8,149 nt of DNA from Gemmataceae bacterium (GCA_009691815.1 SIAL01000143.1:1-8149), one strand, 5' to 3'; positions 1 to 7,479 are shown, numbered from the stretch's first letter. Notes: a model not told the origin generated them from the letters alone. Numbers and translations: made by a program.

Positions 1-800
1 ACGACTCGAAAAAGGCAAATAGCGATCAAGATCAATCCCACAAAGAGGTGGGTTGCGTGGATGCCTGTTAAGGTAAAATAAAAGGAAGCCCAAAGGTTGC
101 CATTTGGCAAAGCCGGATACACCGGCAAGGCAGGATGTTCGCTAAGAATTCGGTTTGCCTCTTGGGCGGCCTCCACCGGGCTTAGTGGCCGGATATAATC
201 GCCATTGGCTTTTTTTCCGTCCCGAAGCAAGGCAAGAAACGCCTTTGCCGCATCCCTATCCGATCCTTGTTGATCGGGATGGTTGGCGACATATTCCTCC
301 AATTGGCCACGCTGGCGATCCAGCCATACCCTTTGCCCTGGGGCCAATATTTGCATCCGCCTTTTATCTTGTGATTGGTTATTATTGACCGCTTCCGCAA
401 TGTTGCCCGGGATTAAGCCATGATGGAATTTGTCTCTGTATTCACTGGCCTTAATGCCCAAGAAGGCGATACCCAAAACAAACCCCAACCCCAATCCTCG
501 AATGGCTCCTTGGCGGTTTTTGGATTGTAATGCGTTTAGGGCAAAACTCAAACAGAGGCTACTTAATACAAGCAATATCGTGTTCAGGGTTCCCAACCAG
601 GGCTGGATGTGGGTTTGCTCCCTAGTGGGCCAAAGGTTGGCATTCCCCCCCGTGGCCCCGGCTTTGAGAACATAGCACCCGGCCAAGAGCCCGCAAAACA
701 ACATGACTTCGGTGGCTAAAAACAGCCACATTGCCAGTTTGGCGGAGGGGAAGGTTGGTACTTCCAATGTTGGATTGGGATGATCCGCAACAGCGGTCAT
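1..800 (-). CDS. coxC: Cytochrome c oxidase subunit III (5' part, runs off left edge)
   Basis: Translating the minus strand from the ATG at 800 gives 266 uninterrupted residues up to the window edge, so the 3' end is missing. Subunit III is a membrane core subunit of complex IV that stabilises subunit I and its proton uptake. Visible features are a first membrane helix at about 22-45 with the TEVMLF motif, whose Glu31 matches the conserved DCCD-reactive Glu of the family. Further helices lie at about 69-91 and 102-119, followed by KASEYRDKFHHGL (117-129), and a later helix begins at about 236 with the family-typical FTLTGIHATHLFVGL stretch. It looks like the short five-helix form that lacks the first two helices. 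Between about 130 and 235 sits a hydrophilic insertion of roughly 95 residues that ordinary CoxC lacks. The start overlaps the ctaB stop as ATGA, and a GGAG ribosome binding site (809-812) lies 8 nt upstream. Identity is firm; the function of the insertion is unknown. Confidence 0.93.
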   Translation of the reverse strand, partial: MTAVADHPNPTLEVPTFPSAKLAMWLFLATEVMLFCGLLAGCYVLKAGATGGNANLWPTREQTHIQPWLGTLNTILLVLSSLCLSFALNALQSKNRQGAIRGLGLGFVLGIAFLGIKASEYRDKFHHGLIPGNIAEAVNNNQSQDKRRMQILAPGQRVWLDRQRGQLEEYVANHPDQQGSDRDAAKAFLALLRDGKKANGDYIRPLSPVEAAQEANRILSEHPALPVYPALPNGNLWASFYFTLTGIHATHLFVGLILIAICLFRV

Positions 801-1804
801 GGGGATTGCTCCATTGGAGGAATCGAAGGGAGAATCGAAACAAGAACCGGATTAACCCCCGCGGACCTTGTGATCCAGGTGTCCAAACAAAGGAGCAAAA
901 GCAGCAGAGGCAAGACCACCAAGGAGACCCGCAATACGATTTTGGCGGTACCAAAGCAGGGTTTTCTCTGAAACAAAATGGTTGACCAAAGAAACCATCC
1001 TCCCACTGCGGATGCCCCTGTCAAATAAACCAAGTCCCACCATCCGTGGACTCTGCCTTGAATCAAAATGGGGAAGGAGGCCGTTGCCATCATGGCGAGC
1101 GTATAATTTCGCATTTGTGCGGCGGTGGCTCGACCGGATGTGTCTTTCACGGTCAACATATGCATTCCGGCTCCGGCATATTGGTCCTTATACATCCAAG
1201 CTATGGCCAGAAAATGGGGAATTTGCCAAAGAAAAAGGACCGCAAACAGCACGGCACAGGGAGGTTCGATATGACCCACCACACCGACATAACCGATAAC
1301 CGGAGGCAAGGCCCCCGGGATGGCGCCAATAAGAGTGTTCAAGTTGGTCCGTGTTTTGAGGGGAGTGTAGACCAATACATAGCTCAAATGGGTCACAAGT
1401 GCCACCCATGCTCCCATGGGATCTCCCTTGTTCAGCAGGATGGCCATACCAACAATTCCCGTGACGATCCCAAAGCCCCATGCTTCTGTTTTGGAAATCC
1501 GCCGGGCGGGAAGCGGTCGCTTTGCTGTCCGAACCATTAGGCCATCGGTTCGGATCTCCATTGCCTGATTAAAGGAGCTGGCACTGGAGGATACCAATGC
1601 GGCCCCCAAAACAAGCCAACCAACCTGTACCCAATCCACGGTCAAGTTGTTCGCAAGTGCGGCTAAAATCGATCCTGCCGCCACCGAGAAAAGCACCAAG
1701 GTTGCAACCCTAGGCTTTGTCAGGGCAAGGTAATCTTTAAGGGTTCCGGTCAACGAACGGGGCATGGATTGGGTTTCGCTTAAGGGTGTTTGAGAAGGTT
1801 TCAT
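797..1804 (-). CDS. ctaB: Protoheme IX farnesyltransferase (heme O synthase)
   Basis: A 335-residue polytopic membrane prenyltransferase of the UbiA superfamily. It attaches a farnesyl group from farnesyl diphosphate to heme B, making heme O, the precursor of the heme A used by the oxidase. The first Asp-rich-type motif is Asn79-x3-Glu83-x3-Asp87, followed by LMVRTAKRPLP. Here Glu stands in the middle position where many homologues have Asp, a common variant. YTPLKTRTNLNTLIGAIPG (146-164) and the IPHFLAIAWMYKDQYAGAG segment (about 195-213) are the other family signatures. The length is slightly above the usual 290-310, with a variable N-terminus of about 20 residues. The ATG shares one base with the ctaA stop (TAATG), and a purine-rich GGGGGGTGG stretch precedes it. 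The 3' end overlaps coxC by ATGA. Its position between ctaA and coxC fits a dedicated heme A supply for this oxidase. Confidence 0.95.
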   Translation of the reverse strand: MKPSQTPLSETQSMPRSLTGTLKDYLALTKPRVATLVLFSVAAGSILAALANNLTVDWVQVGWLVLGAALVSSSASSFNQAMEIRTDGLMVRTAKRPLPARRISKTEAWGFGIVTGIVGMAILLNKGDPMGAWVALVTHLSYVLVYTPLKTRTNLNTLIGAIPGALPPVIGYVGVVGHIEPPCAVLFAVLFLWQIPHFLAIAWMYKDQYAGAGMHMLTVKDTSGRATAAQMRNYTLAMMATASFPILIQGRVHGWWDLVYLTGASAVGGWFLWSTILFQRKPCFGTAKIVLRVSLVVLPLLLLLLCLDTWITRSAGVNPVLVSILPSIPPMEQSP

Positions 1805-2988
1805 TATCCACCCCCCTGTGGGAGTTTGGAGTCCGTGGAGGGTTGCCGTGGAATAAAAGAAGCCCTTATTGCCAACACCAATGATCCTGCCAAAACAAAA
1901 GCTCCGATCAAAGTGTGCGATGTTCGAACCGCCGCCTGACCCAAATTGACCGCTGCCTCAATTAATGGTTTGCCGGTGCCAAACTTGCCTATCCATGCCT
2001 CAATGCCAAGAAGAACTTGGAAAAGGACTAGGATCAAAAGCATTCCTGATGCGGGGCCAAACCAGCGAAAGATTTCACGGTATTGAAGCCCTTTCAGGTG
2101 GATGCCTACGATGAATGCGGGAATAAGGCAGCCAAAAAAGAGGTGGAGTCTTTGGGCGATAGGATGGTGAAAGTGACGAAGCCAGACCGCCCAAACAAGT
2201 TGAAGCAGGCATAGCATCAAAAGTCCATGGGTCCAGATTAGGACCCCCCGTCGGGTCTTTGGAATGGCCATGGGAGACGGGGGATTGCGCTCCAAGGTTA
2301 AAAGGGCTAGAAGGCCCGCCATACAGGCAAAAACAACTTGAGCCAGCGCTCCATGAATGCTGGCCAGTTGAGGTCCAACAATCGCGTTAAGGTAAACTCG
2401 GAGGCCACCAAGTAGGCCTTGGGAAATTACACCCAGAAACACAAATGCCCCCAAGGTCATGACAAAACGCATGGGGCCTTTTTCCCGATATTCCAAAACC
2501 AAAGTGACGAACAATGCGCTTACCCCGGCAATGATGATCCCAAGGCCCGCCCGTAGAATTCCCGGTCGAACTGCTCCGATGGGATCGGTAATCGCCAATT
2601 TTGTATCAATGGATGCCATTGTCAAAACGGTGCCAACAATGACCCCGGCAACGCCAAAGATCCAAACTCCCATGGACCGACTTTTGAGGCCGAATGCCAC
2701 CGTTTGAACCAAAATGGCCACACCTACTAAGTAGCCAAATACCCGGTGAATGTGCTCGATTAAATACCCGGGGCGGTCTTCCTTCCAAAAGGGTACAGAA
2801 CCCGGCCTCGACGGATCATTGAACAGATACCACGGTTCGGTTGGCCAGAGGGGATCCACCATCCCTACTCGGAATGTGGTAACCAATGTTCCCAAGAGCA
2901 GCAACGGTAGCGTTAAGAGAAGGGAAACCCAAACCAGATTCCTCATCCCTCTCTCTCCATGCGCCGGTGGTTTGGCATCTGTGTTCAT
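1804..2988 (-). CDS. ctaA: Heme A synthase, COX15/CtaA family
   Basis: A 394-residue membrane protein of the COX15/CtaA family, which oxidises the C8 methyl group of heme O to give heme A. It has about eight hydrophobic segments arranged as two similar halves, as expected for the family. Candidate heme-ligand histidines are seen in EHIHR (Glu78-Arg82), LASIHGALAQ (His212), the RHFHHP...RLH stretch (271-282) and RTSHTLIGAF (His358). Length and histidine pattern match the longer bacterial form; that this form is typical of planctomycetes is my inference. The ATG at 2988 overlaps the coxA stop as ATGA. A well-spaced AAGGG (2997-3001) lies 8 nt upstream, so the gene has its own ribosome binding site as well as coupling. 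The C-terminus ends in a short Gln/Pro/Gly-rich tail. Assignment to the family is secure; the exact assignment of each heme ligand is inference. Confidence 0.9.
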   Translation of the reverse strand: MNTDAKPPAHGERGMRNLVWVSLLLTLPLLLLGTLVTTFRVGMVDPLWPTEPWYLFNDPSRPGSVPFWKEDRPGYLIEHIHRVFGYLVGVAILVQTVAFGLKSRSMGVWIFGVAGVIVGTVLTMASIDTKLAITDPIGAVRPGILRAGLGIIIAGVSALFVTLVLEYREKGPMRFVMTLGAFVFLGVISQGLLGGLRVYLNAIVGPQLASIHGALAQVVFACMAGLLALLTLERNPPSPMAIPKTRRGVLIWTHGLLMLCLLQLVWAVWLRHFHHPIAQRLHLFFGCLIPAFIVGIHLKGLQYREIFRWFGPASGMLLILVLFQVLLGIEAWIGKFGTGKPLIEAAVNLGQAAVRTSHTLIGAFVLAGSLVLAIRASFIPRQPSTDSKLPQGGG

Positions 2989-4898
2989 GAATGTTTCCCT
3001 TGTTGGGTTGAATCATGAATTATCCCGGTTTGGGAAAGTCGCCCGCCGGGAGCTTCGGCTACCGCATATTCGTAGGGCCCACGGAGTACGATGGGGGTGG
3101 TTTCAAAGTTTCCGTGGCCGGGGGGCGAGGGGGTTTCCCATTCCAAAGTATTTACATCCCAAGGATTCCGACCTGATTTTGGACCAAAAAAGATACTAAA
3201 AAGGAAATTGGCCAGGAAAATCACCTGAACAAGGCCCAGAAGGATCGCACAAATCGAAACGAATTGGTTGAGAGGTTGGACCGATGCCAACCAGTCAAAA
3301 ATGGTGGGGTCGTAATAGCGCCTTGGGTGTCCCCGAATTCCAAGGATGTGCATGGGGAAAAAGGTTCCGTTCGCCAGCAAAAATGTCAGAAAGAAATGGG
3401 TCTTTCCTAGGGTCTCGTTCATGGTTCGGCCAAACATTTTGGGAAACCAAAAGTGAATCCCCGCATAGATTCCAAACATGGAACTCAAGAAAAGGACATA
3501 GTGAATGTGGGCCACGATGAAGTAGGTGTCATGGATGTAAATATCGACCGGGGTCGAAGCCATGTAGATGCCGCTCAAACCGCCAATGATGAACATGGAA
3601 ATGAACGCCAGAGCATTAAGTGAGGCGGAGGTAAATCGAATCCGCGAGCCCCATATGGTGGCGAGCCAGTTAAAAATTTTCACAGCCGAGGGCAAAGCGA
3701 TGAGGATGGTAGCCACCATAAAACCCGTTCCCAGTCGGGGATCCATCCCGCTTTGGAACATATGATGTCCCCAAACGATAAAGCCTAAACCGGCAATTGC
3801 GATCATCGAAAAAACCATCGGCATGTAGCCAAAAAGGGGCTTGCGACAAAAGGCGACCAGCACATCGGAAACCATGCCCATGGCGGGCAGGATCATGATG
3901 TAAACGGCGGGGTGGGAATAGAACCAGAACAAGTGTTGCCAAAGCAAAGGCTGTCCCCCACCCGTTCCTGTTTGCCAATTGCCAAAAGACAATCCCGCAG
4001 GAGGAAGAAAGAATACGGTTCCCACCGTCCTGTCGAGAAATTGCATGATGAGGGCCACCGTAAGAACCGGTAAAGCAAGCGATTGAAGTATGGCGGTAAC
4101 GAACATTCCCCAGATCGTCAGCGGCATCCGCATTAAAGTCATGCCGGGAGCCCGGCAATTGAGAATGGTAGTGATGTAATTCACCGAACCCATCATCGAA
4201 GAAGTACCGCTAAAGATCAGTGCCAAGAGCCAATAGACTTGGCCCTGCCCGGATTGGCCCGCTGCCGGACTATTCCAGCGGCTTTTGATTCTTTCCCAGA
4301 GGCTGGGTTCTAGGGATGCTTGGGCTGGGGAATTGGCGGGTGCCGAGGCTTTGGCCGCCGCTTCCAGACCGGGATCGGGTATCTCGGCATTTTGGGTTGC
4401 ACTGGAAAGGGTGGGGTAAGCGGTCCAACCTGACCCGGCCGCGCCACCATCGACAAAAAAGCTCGCCAATAGGAAGAAAAAAGCGGGCCAAAGGATCCAA
4501 TACGAAAGCATGTTCAGCTTGGGAAAGGCCATATCCTTGGCCCCGATCATCAAGGGAATGAGATAGTTCCCAAAAGCTCCACCCAACCATGGCACAACCA
4601 CGAAGAAGATCATCACCGTCGCGTGCATGGTAAAGAGCATTGTGTAAAATTCAGGGGAGATTCGGGAACCCCAAGATGCCGGAATGGAATCGGCCAAAGA
4701 CGGGAACCATTTCAATAATTCGGTAAGTGCCTGGTTGGGCCATCCCAACTGAAGGCGGACTCCAATGGCCAGCAACCCGCCAAGGATCCAAAAAAACATC
4801 CCGGAGAAAAGAAATTGGATGCCAATGACTTTGTGGTCACTGGAAAAAACATATTTCGTCAGAAAGTTACCCGGCGCCGGGTGAGAATCGTGGCTCAT
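2985..4898 (-). CDS. coxA: Cytochrome c oxidase subunit I, A2 type
   Basis: A 637-residue catalytic subunit of an aa3-type oxidase in the cytoplasmic membrane. It reduces O2 to water and pumps protons. Ligands seen: heme a His92 (FTMHATVM) and His466, heme a3 His464 (VAHIHYVL), CuB His329 with His378-His379 (WGHHMF). Tyr333 sits where the His-Tyr cross-link forms. The D-channel entry Asp122 (IGAKDMAFP) and K-channel Lys407 (SAVKIF) are present. The D-channel Glu of the usual HPEVY motif is replaced: the motif here is Tyr327-Ser328-HPAVY, the hallmark of A2 oxidases. The family C-terminal motif LEWETPSPPGHGNF occurs at about 585-598. An insertion of about 55 residues (about 166-220), rich in Ala, Pro and Ser, breaks the loop after GWTAYPTLS; this loop is normally periplasmic and short. 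I chose the ATG at 4898 because it forms ATGA with the coxB stop. The frame stays open to 4994, but that extension lies inside coxB and does not look like subunit I. The stop overlaps ctaA as ATGA. Confidence 0.97.
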   Translation of the reverse strand: MSHDSHPAPGNFLTKYVFSSDHKVIGIQFLFSGMFFWILGGLLAIGVRLQLGWPNQALTELLKWFPSLADSIPASWGSRISPEFYTMLFTMHATVMIFFVVVPWLGGAFGNYLIPLMIGAKDMAFPKLNMLSYWILWPAFFFLLASFFVDGGAAGSGWTAYPTLSSATQNAEIPDPGLEAAAKASAPANSPAQASLEPSLWERIKSRWNSPAAGQSGQGQVYWLLALIFSGTSSMMGSVNYITTILNCRAPGMTLMRMPLTIWGMFVTAILQSLALPVLTVALIMQFLDRTVGTVFFLPPAGLSFGNWQTGTGGGQPLLWQHLFWFYSHPAVYIMILPAMGMVSDVLVAFCRKPLFGYMPMVFSMIAIAGLGFIVWGHHMFQSGMDPRLGTGFMVATILIALPSAVKIFNWLATIWGSRIRFTSASLNALAFISMFIIGGLSGIYMASTPVDIYIHDTYFIVAHIHYVLFLSSMFGIYAGIHFWFPKMFGRTMNETLGKTHFFLTFLLANGTFFPMHILGIRGHPRRYYDPTIFDWLASVQPLNQFVSICAILLGLVQVIFLANFLFSIFFGPKSGRNPWDVNTLEWETPSPPGHGNFETTPIVLRGPYEYAVAEAPGGRLSQTGIIHDSTQQGKHS

Positions 4899-5827
4899 TG
4901 GGTGAAGCCATCCTTTTGAATAGAGGATGCGGCTTGGGGTACCATGGCGGTTAAACTGCGGCTGCGGGTTTGTCGTTTGGAATGGTCGAGCCATGCATCA
5001 TAGCTTTTGCGATCGGGATGGACGAAAAGTTTTCCCCTCATGCGAAAGTGATTGCCTCCGCAAAGTTCGGCACAGGCGATTTCCCACGATCCCTTGGTAT
5101 CGGTGGGCACCACCCTGCCTTCGGCGGGATCAAAACGAACATTGGAGACGGTTGCTTCAAAACGCATGGGTATGGTTTTTCCCGGCAAGGTATCTTGCTT
5201 TAGCCTTAGCGCCGGAACAAAAAACGAGTGAATCACATCCGTCGTCCGAAGAAGGAGGGATACCTTCGCCCCTTTCCACACATGGAGCTCATTGGCAACG
5301 ACAAGATCCGAGGGAGTTCCCTCCGCGGCCCATTGGCGGATTCCCTCCGAGGACAAGGGTTCTGTGGCATATTTGAGGTGCCAGTCCCATTGCCTTGCCG
5401 TGACCAATATGACCTGATCGGCATCGGGAGATGTTTCCGAATTTCCCGGTAAAGTGCTGGTGGGTATACCCTGATAACGGGCAGCTTGCCAAACGGGAAG
5501 CGAAGCCGCCGTAATTACCAGCAGGCCCACAAGGGGCGCGATGGTCCAGCCGATTTCCAGGCCCAGGTGGCCGTGAATGGGTTTTGGGTTTCCCGGAGCC
5601 GTTGAGGGGAACTTCCACAGAGAATAGATCAAAATACCCTCCGTGGCGACAAAGAAAAACCCACAGAGGGCGGTGATCAAGTAAAAAAGGGAGTCAATCT
5701 CGATCGCTTGGGTGGATGCCGAATCCGGAAGCCACCACCCCAGCTCGGGGCAAGCAAAAGCGACAACCAACAGGGCGAGGCAGGCCAAGTTGACAGTGGC
5801 AAACAGCAGGCTCCAAAACCGATGCAT
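4895..5827 (-). CDS. coxB: Cytochrome c oxidase subunit II with CuA site
   Basis: A 310-residue membrane-anchored subunit with a periplasmic cupredoxin domain that receives electrons from cytochrome c through the binuclear CuA centre. Hydrophobic segments lie at about 5-26 (signal peptide or membrane helix), 46-70 and 91-112. The CuA ligands are all present: His200 (DVIHSFFVP), Cys252, Glu254, Cys256, His260 and Met263 in the CAELCGGNHFRM motif. The aromatic ARQWDWHLKY stretch (145-153) is the expected electron entry patch. The protein ends about 45 residues after the CuA motif, so it has no fused cytochrome c domain of the caa3 kind. A possible GGAG (5839-5842) lies 11 nt before the ATG, a rather long spacing. 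The gene follows the diheme cytochrome by 48 bp and overlaps coxA as ATGA. Confidence 0.96.
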   Translation of the reverse strand: MHRFWSLLFATVNLACLALLVVAFACPELGWWLPDSASTQAIEIDSLFYLITALCGFFFVATEGILIYSLWKFPSTAPGNPKPIHGHLGLEIGWTIAPLVGLLVITAASLPVWQAARYQGIPTSTLPGNSETSPDADQVILVTARQWDWHLKYATEPLSSEGIRQWAAEGTPSDLVVANELHVWKGAKVSLLLRTTDVIHSFFVPALRLKQDTLPGKTIPMRFEATVSNVRFDPAEGRVVPTDTKGSWEIACAELCGGNHFRMRGKLFVHPDRKSYDAWLDHSKRQTRSRSLTAMVPQAASSIQKDGFTQ

Positions 5828-5838
5828 TAGGAAGGAAT

Positions 5839-5842
5839 CTCC
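5839..5842 (-). promoter_or_regulatory. Ribosome binding site of coxB
   Basis: GGAG on the minus strand, 11 nt before the coxB ATG at 5827. It is the only Shine-Dalgarno-like sequence in the 48-bp gap after the cytochrome c gene. I see no terminator-like hairpin in that gap, which supports co-transcription. Confidence 0.5.
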
Positions 5843-5875
5843 ATAATTTTTTGTTTCTAGCCTTTTTTGGTCTGT

Positions 5876-7207
5876 TTAGTTGGGTTTGGCGATTCGCCGG
5901 GTTGGTCCATAAACGGCGTTTCGCACTTCTTCAGGCAGCGTTGCCGGATAGGGCAATGCCTCTATGAAGTTGACCAGATCCCAAGTTTTCTTCACCTCGT
6001 CCTCGCCGGTAAGCGTGGCCGCCGGCATTTTGCTTGGGGGAATTCCCCGTTTGATTCGCCAAAACAGGTCCAATGGGCGCCGACCTCCCTTGTAAATTCC
6101 GGCGGTAAGATTTGATGGGCGATTAAGCGAACCCCACTCGTCATATTGCCAAGGTGATTGGCGGCCGTAATCAATGTGGCAACTGACACAACCCAAGGCA
6201 TCCGGTGCCTGACTGCTGAATAGGCGAAAACCTCGCTTGATGGAGTCGGACAATTCGGAGTCCTTAAAGGGATACTCGGGTGGAATCAAAATCTGACTTT
6301 CCGCCGTGTGGTATTGTCCGACAATCTCTTTCACGAATTTGGGAACAAAATAGGTTAGGGTTTCTTGGGCCTTGGAAACCTCCTCGTCCGGTAAAAAATT
6401 CTCAAATAGGTTAATGACCTGACTTTGAGGCTTGAGCAGGGTTTTCTCAATGGAAAACTCCACCTCCCCACGGATTCCCAAATGAATCACATACGAGGCA
6501 AGCGCCTCGAGTTCCTCCAGGGGCAAAATACCAAAAGCGGGCATGGAAGTTCCGTGGAGACCCATCCGAAGGGTTCGAAGAATGTCTTCGCGCCTTGGCC
6601 TATTCAAGTTTTTTGCGGGATTTGTGCTGATGAATTTGAAGCGGCCTTGGCGAAAATCCCGTGGTGGGGGATGAACCCAAAGCCCGCTAGAGCCTTTGCC
6701 ATCCCCGGAGAGTCCGTGACAATGAAGACAGTTGCGGCGATAGGCCACGCTACCTTGCGCCAATGTTTGGGAATCGAGTTTGAGCTTTTTGCCAAGATCC
6801 CCAAGTTCCGCTTTTCCATTTCCTACTCTGGGTTGGGCCGGTGTCCCAAATTGTTCATCCAATAGTTTGGTGATTTCGGCTTGGGTCGCTTCGGGTAGCT
6901 TGATCGGATCGAGGATTTTCCCGCCAACAAGGGCAAGGTTGGCGATGCTTTTTTCCAACCCACCAGGGGGCGATGGGTTGTTGGGATTGAGCTTTGGGGA
7001 CTCCTCAACGATAAGGTCCGCCCGTTGGGGATAGGATAAATCGTGGGGATAGCCCTCTTTGTCCGCACAAGAACATATTCCCAAAACCAAAACAGCAACG
7101 ATGCGAACGGATCCCCAAAACCGGAGTTTTTTTCGCCACTGGGAACCACTGGGTATTTGTCGGCCAAATAGCCTTTCTGGGAAGGAGGGGATCAAGGTGC
7201 CAAGCAT
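5876..7207 (-). CDS. Diheme c-type cytochrome, probably membrane-anchored
   Basis: A 443-residue exported protein with two class I cytochrome c domains. Numbered from the ATG at 7207, the first heme site is CLHCH (160-164) with Met222 (GTSMPAF) as likely axial ligand. The second is CVSCH (340-344) with Met394 (SKMPAA). A basic stretch, WRKKLR (24-29), precedes a hydrophobic segment ending in ICSC (about 44-47). This reads as a signal peptide with a possible lipoprotein site at Cys47, although the lipobox is not ideal. Residues 48-150 are a linker with no heme site. The frame remains open upstream to a TTG at 7228, which would add 7 residues. Neither start has a good ribosome binding site, so the start is uncertain. 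As first gene of the operon it probably delivers electrons to the CuA site of CoxB, taking the role of the cytochrome domain fused to subunit II in caa3 oxidases. That role is inferred from context; a cytochrome of another pathway is less likely here. Confidence 0.88.
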   Translation of the reverse strand: MLGTLIPSFPERLFGRQIPSGSQWRKKLRFWGSVRIVAVLVLGICSCADKEGYPHDLSYPQRADLIVEESPKLNPNNPSPPGGLEKSIANLALVGGKILDPIKLPEATQAEITKLLDEQFGTPAQPRVGNGKAELGDLGKKLKLDSQTLAQGSVAYRRNCLHCHGLSGDGKGSSGLWVHPPPRDFRQGRFKFISTNPAKNLNRPRREDILRTLRMGLHGTSMPAFGILPLEELEALASYVIHLGIRGEVEFSIEKTLLKPQSQVINLFENFLPDEEVSKAQETLTYFVPKFVKEIVGQYHTAESQILIPPEYPFKDSELSDSIKRGFRLFSSQAPDALGCVSCHIDYGRQSPWQYDEWGSLNRPSNLTAGIYKGGRRPLDLFWRIKRGIPPSKMPAATLTGEDEVKKTWDLVNFIEALPYPATLPEEVRNAVYGPTRRIAKPN

Positions 7208-7412
7208 GGGATCCGTCTGTTGAAACAAGTTATCTACCCAAGGCTAACCGCAAAAATGCGCTACCACTAACGGACTTGGCTTTTCCATAGGGCAAAAGGC
7301 ATACCAAAGCCTAGCCCCACAGGGTTTAGTTTACACAAATCCCGGTTTGGGGCGAACGATCCGAGGGGGTTAAAAGGTAATTCCCCACCCCTGTTTTTGG
7401 GATCTCCCCAAG

Positions 7413-7444
7413 TTTTGGGAATCTCGGCGACCAGATTCCCAAAA
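7413..7444. repeat. Perfect 12-bp inverted repeat with 8-nt loop
   Basis: TTTTGGGAATCT (7413-7424) is the exact reverse complement of AGATTCCCAAAA (7433-7444), with the loop cggcgacc between them. A near copy of the left arm, TTTTGGGATCTC, lies just to the left at about 7395-7406. The stem carries T's on its 5' side and A's on its 3' side on either strand. This is the reverse of a Rho-independent terminator, so it is more likely a protein-binding palindrome or an RNA hairpin in the leader or tail of a transcript. Confidence 0.7.
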
Positions 7445-7449
7445 ATCGG

Positions 7450-7472
7450 AAAAAAACATGGCTTGCCAACCA
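7450..7472 (-). terminator. Possible weak Rho-independent terminator after the 73-residue gene
   Basis: On the minus strand, TGGTT pairs with AGCCA (one G-U pair) around a 4-nt loop (7459-7472). After two bases comes a run of seven T's (7456 down to 7450). It begins 8 nt after the stop of the 73-residue gene. The stem is short, so the call is tentative. Confidence 0.35.
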
Positions 7473-7479
7473 AGGAGGG

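Larger units (their letters stand above)
7208..7479. other. Non-coding gap upstream of the oxidase operon
   Basis: About 270 bp between the 73-residue gene and the cytochrome c gene, both on the minus strand. It holds a weak terminator-like hairpin and a 12-bp inverted repeat, described separately, and a small CGCA-AAAA-TGCG inverted repeat at 7249-7260. The operon promoter should lie here, but I found no convincing -35/-10 pair. A minus-strand TTCGCC and TAAACT pair with 17-nt spacing, at about 7329-7357, is the best I can offer and is weak. Short open frames here lack ribosome binding sites and resemble no family I know. Confidence 0.5.

Noticed and set aside
1046..1540. 164-residue open frame on the plus strand
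   Set aside because: It is antisense to ctaB, which has clear family motifs; its Cys/His/Gly-rich composition is that of a shadow frame.
2750..3199. 149-residue open frame on the plus strand
   Set aside because: It is antisense across the coxA/ctaA junction and shows no recognisable domain.
3670..4158. 162-residue minus-strand open frame
   Set aside because: It overlaps the catalytic core of coxA in another frame; coxA is certain there.
4899..4994. 32-residue N-terminal extension of CoxA
   Set aside because: It lies inside the coxB coding end, does not resemble subunit I, and the ATG at 4898 forms an ATGA junction like those elsewhere in the operon.
4927..5376. 149-residue open frame on the plus strand
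   Set aside because: It is antisense to the CuA domain of coxB and has no supporting features.
6425..6865. 146-residue open frame on the plus strand
   Set aside because: It is antisense to the first heme domain of the diheme cytochrome.
7413..7444. The 12-bp palindrome as a Rho-independent terminator
   Set aside because: On both strands the T run precedes the stem and the A run follows it, opposite to what a terminator needs.
7267..7473. 68-residue minus-strand open frame in the gap before the operon
   Set aside because: It starts with TTG, lacks a ribosome binding site, runs through the palindrome and has the composition of translated non-coding DNA.
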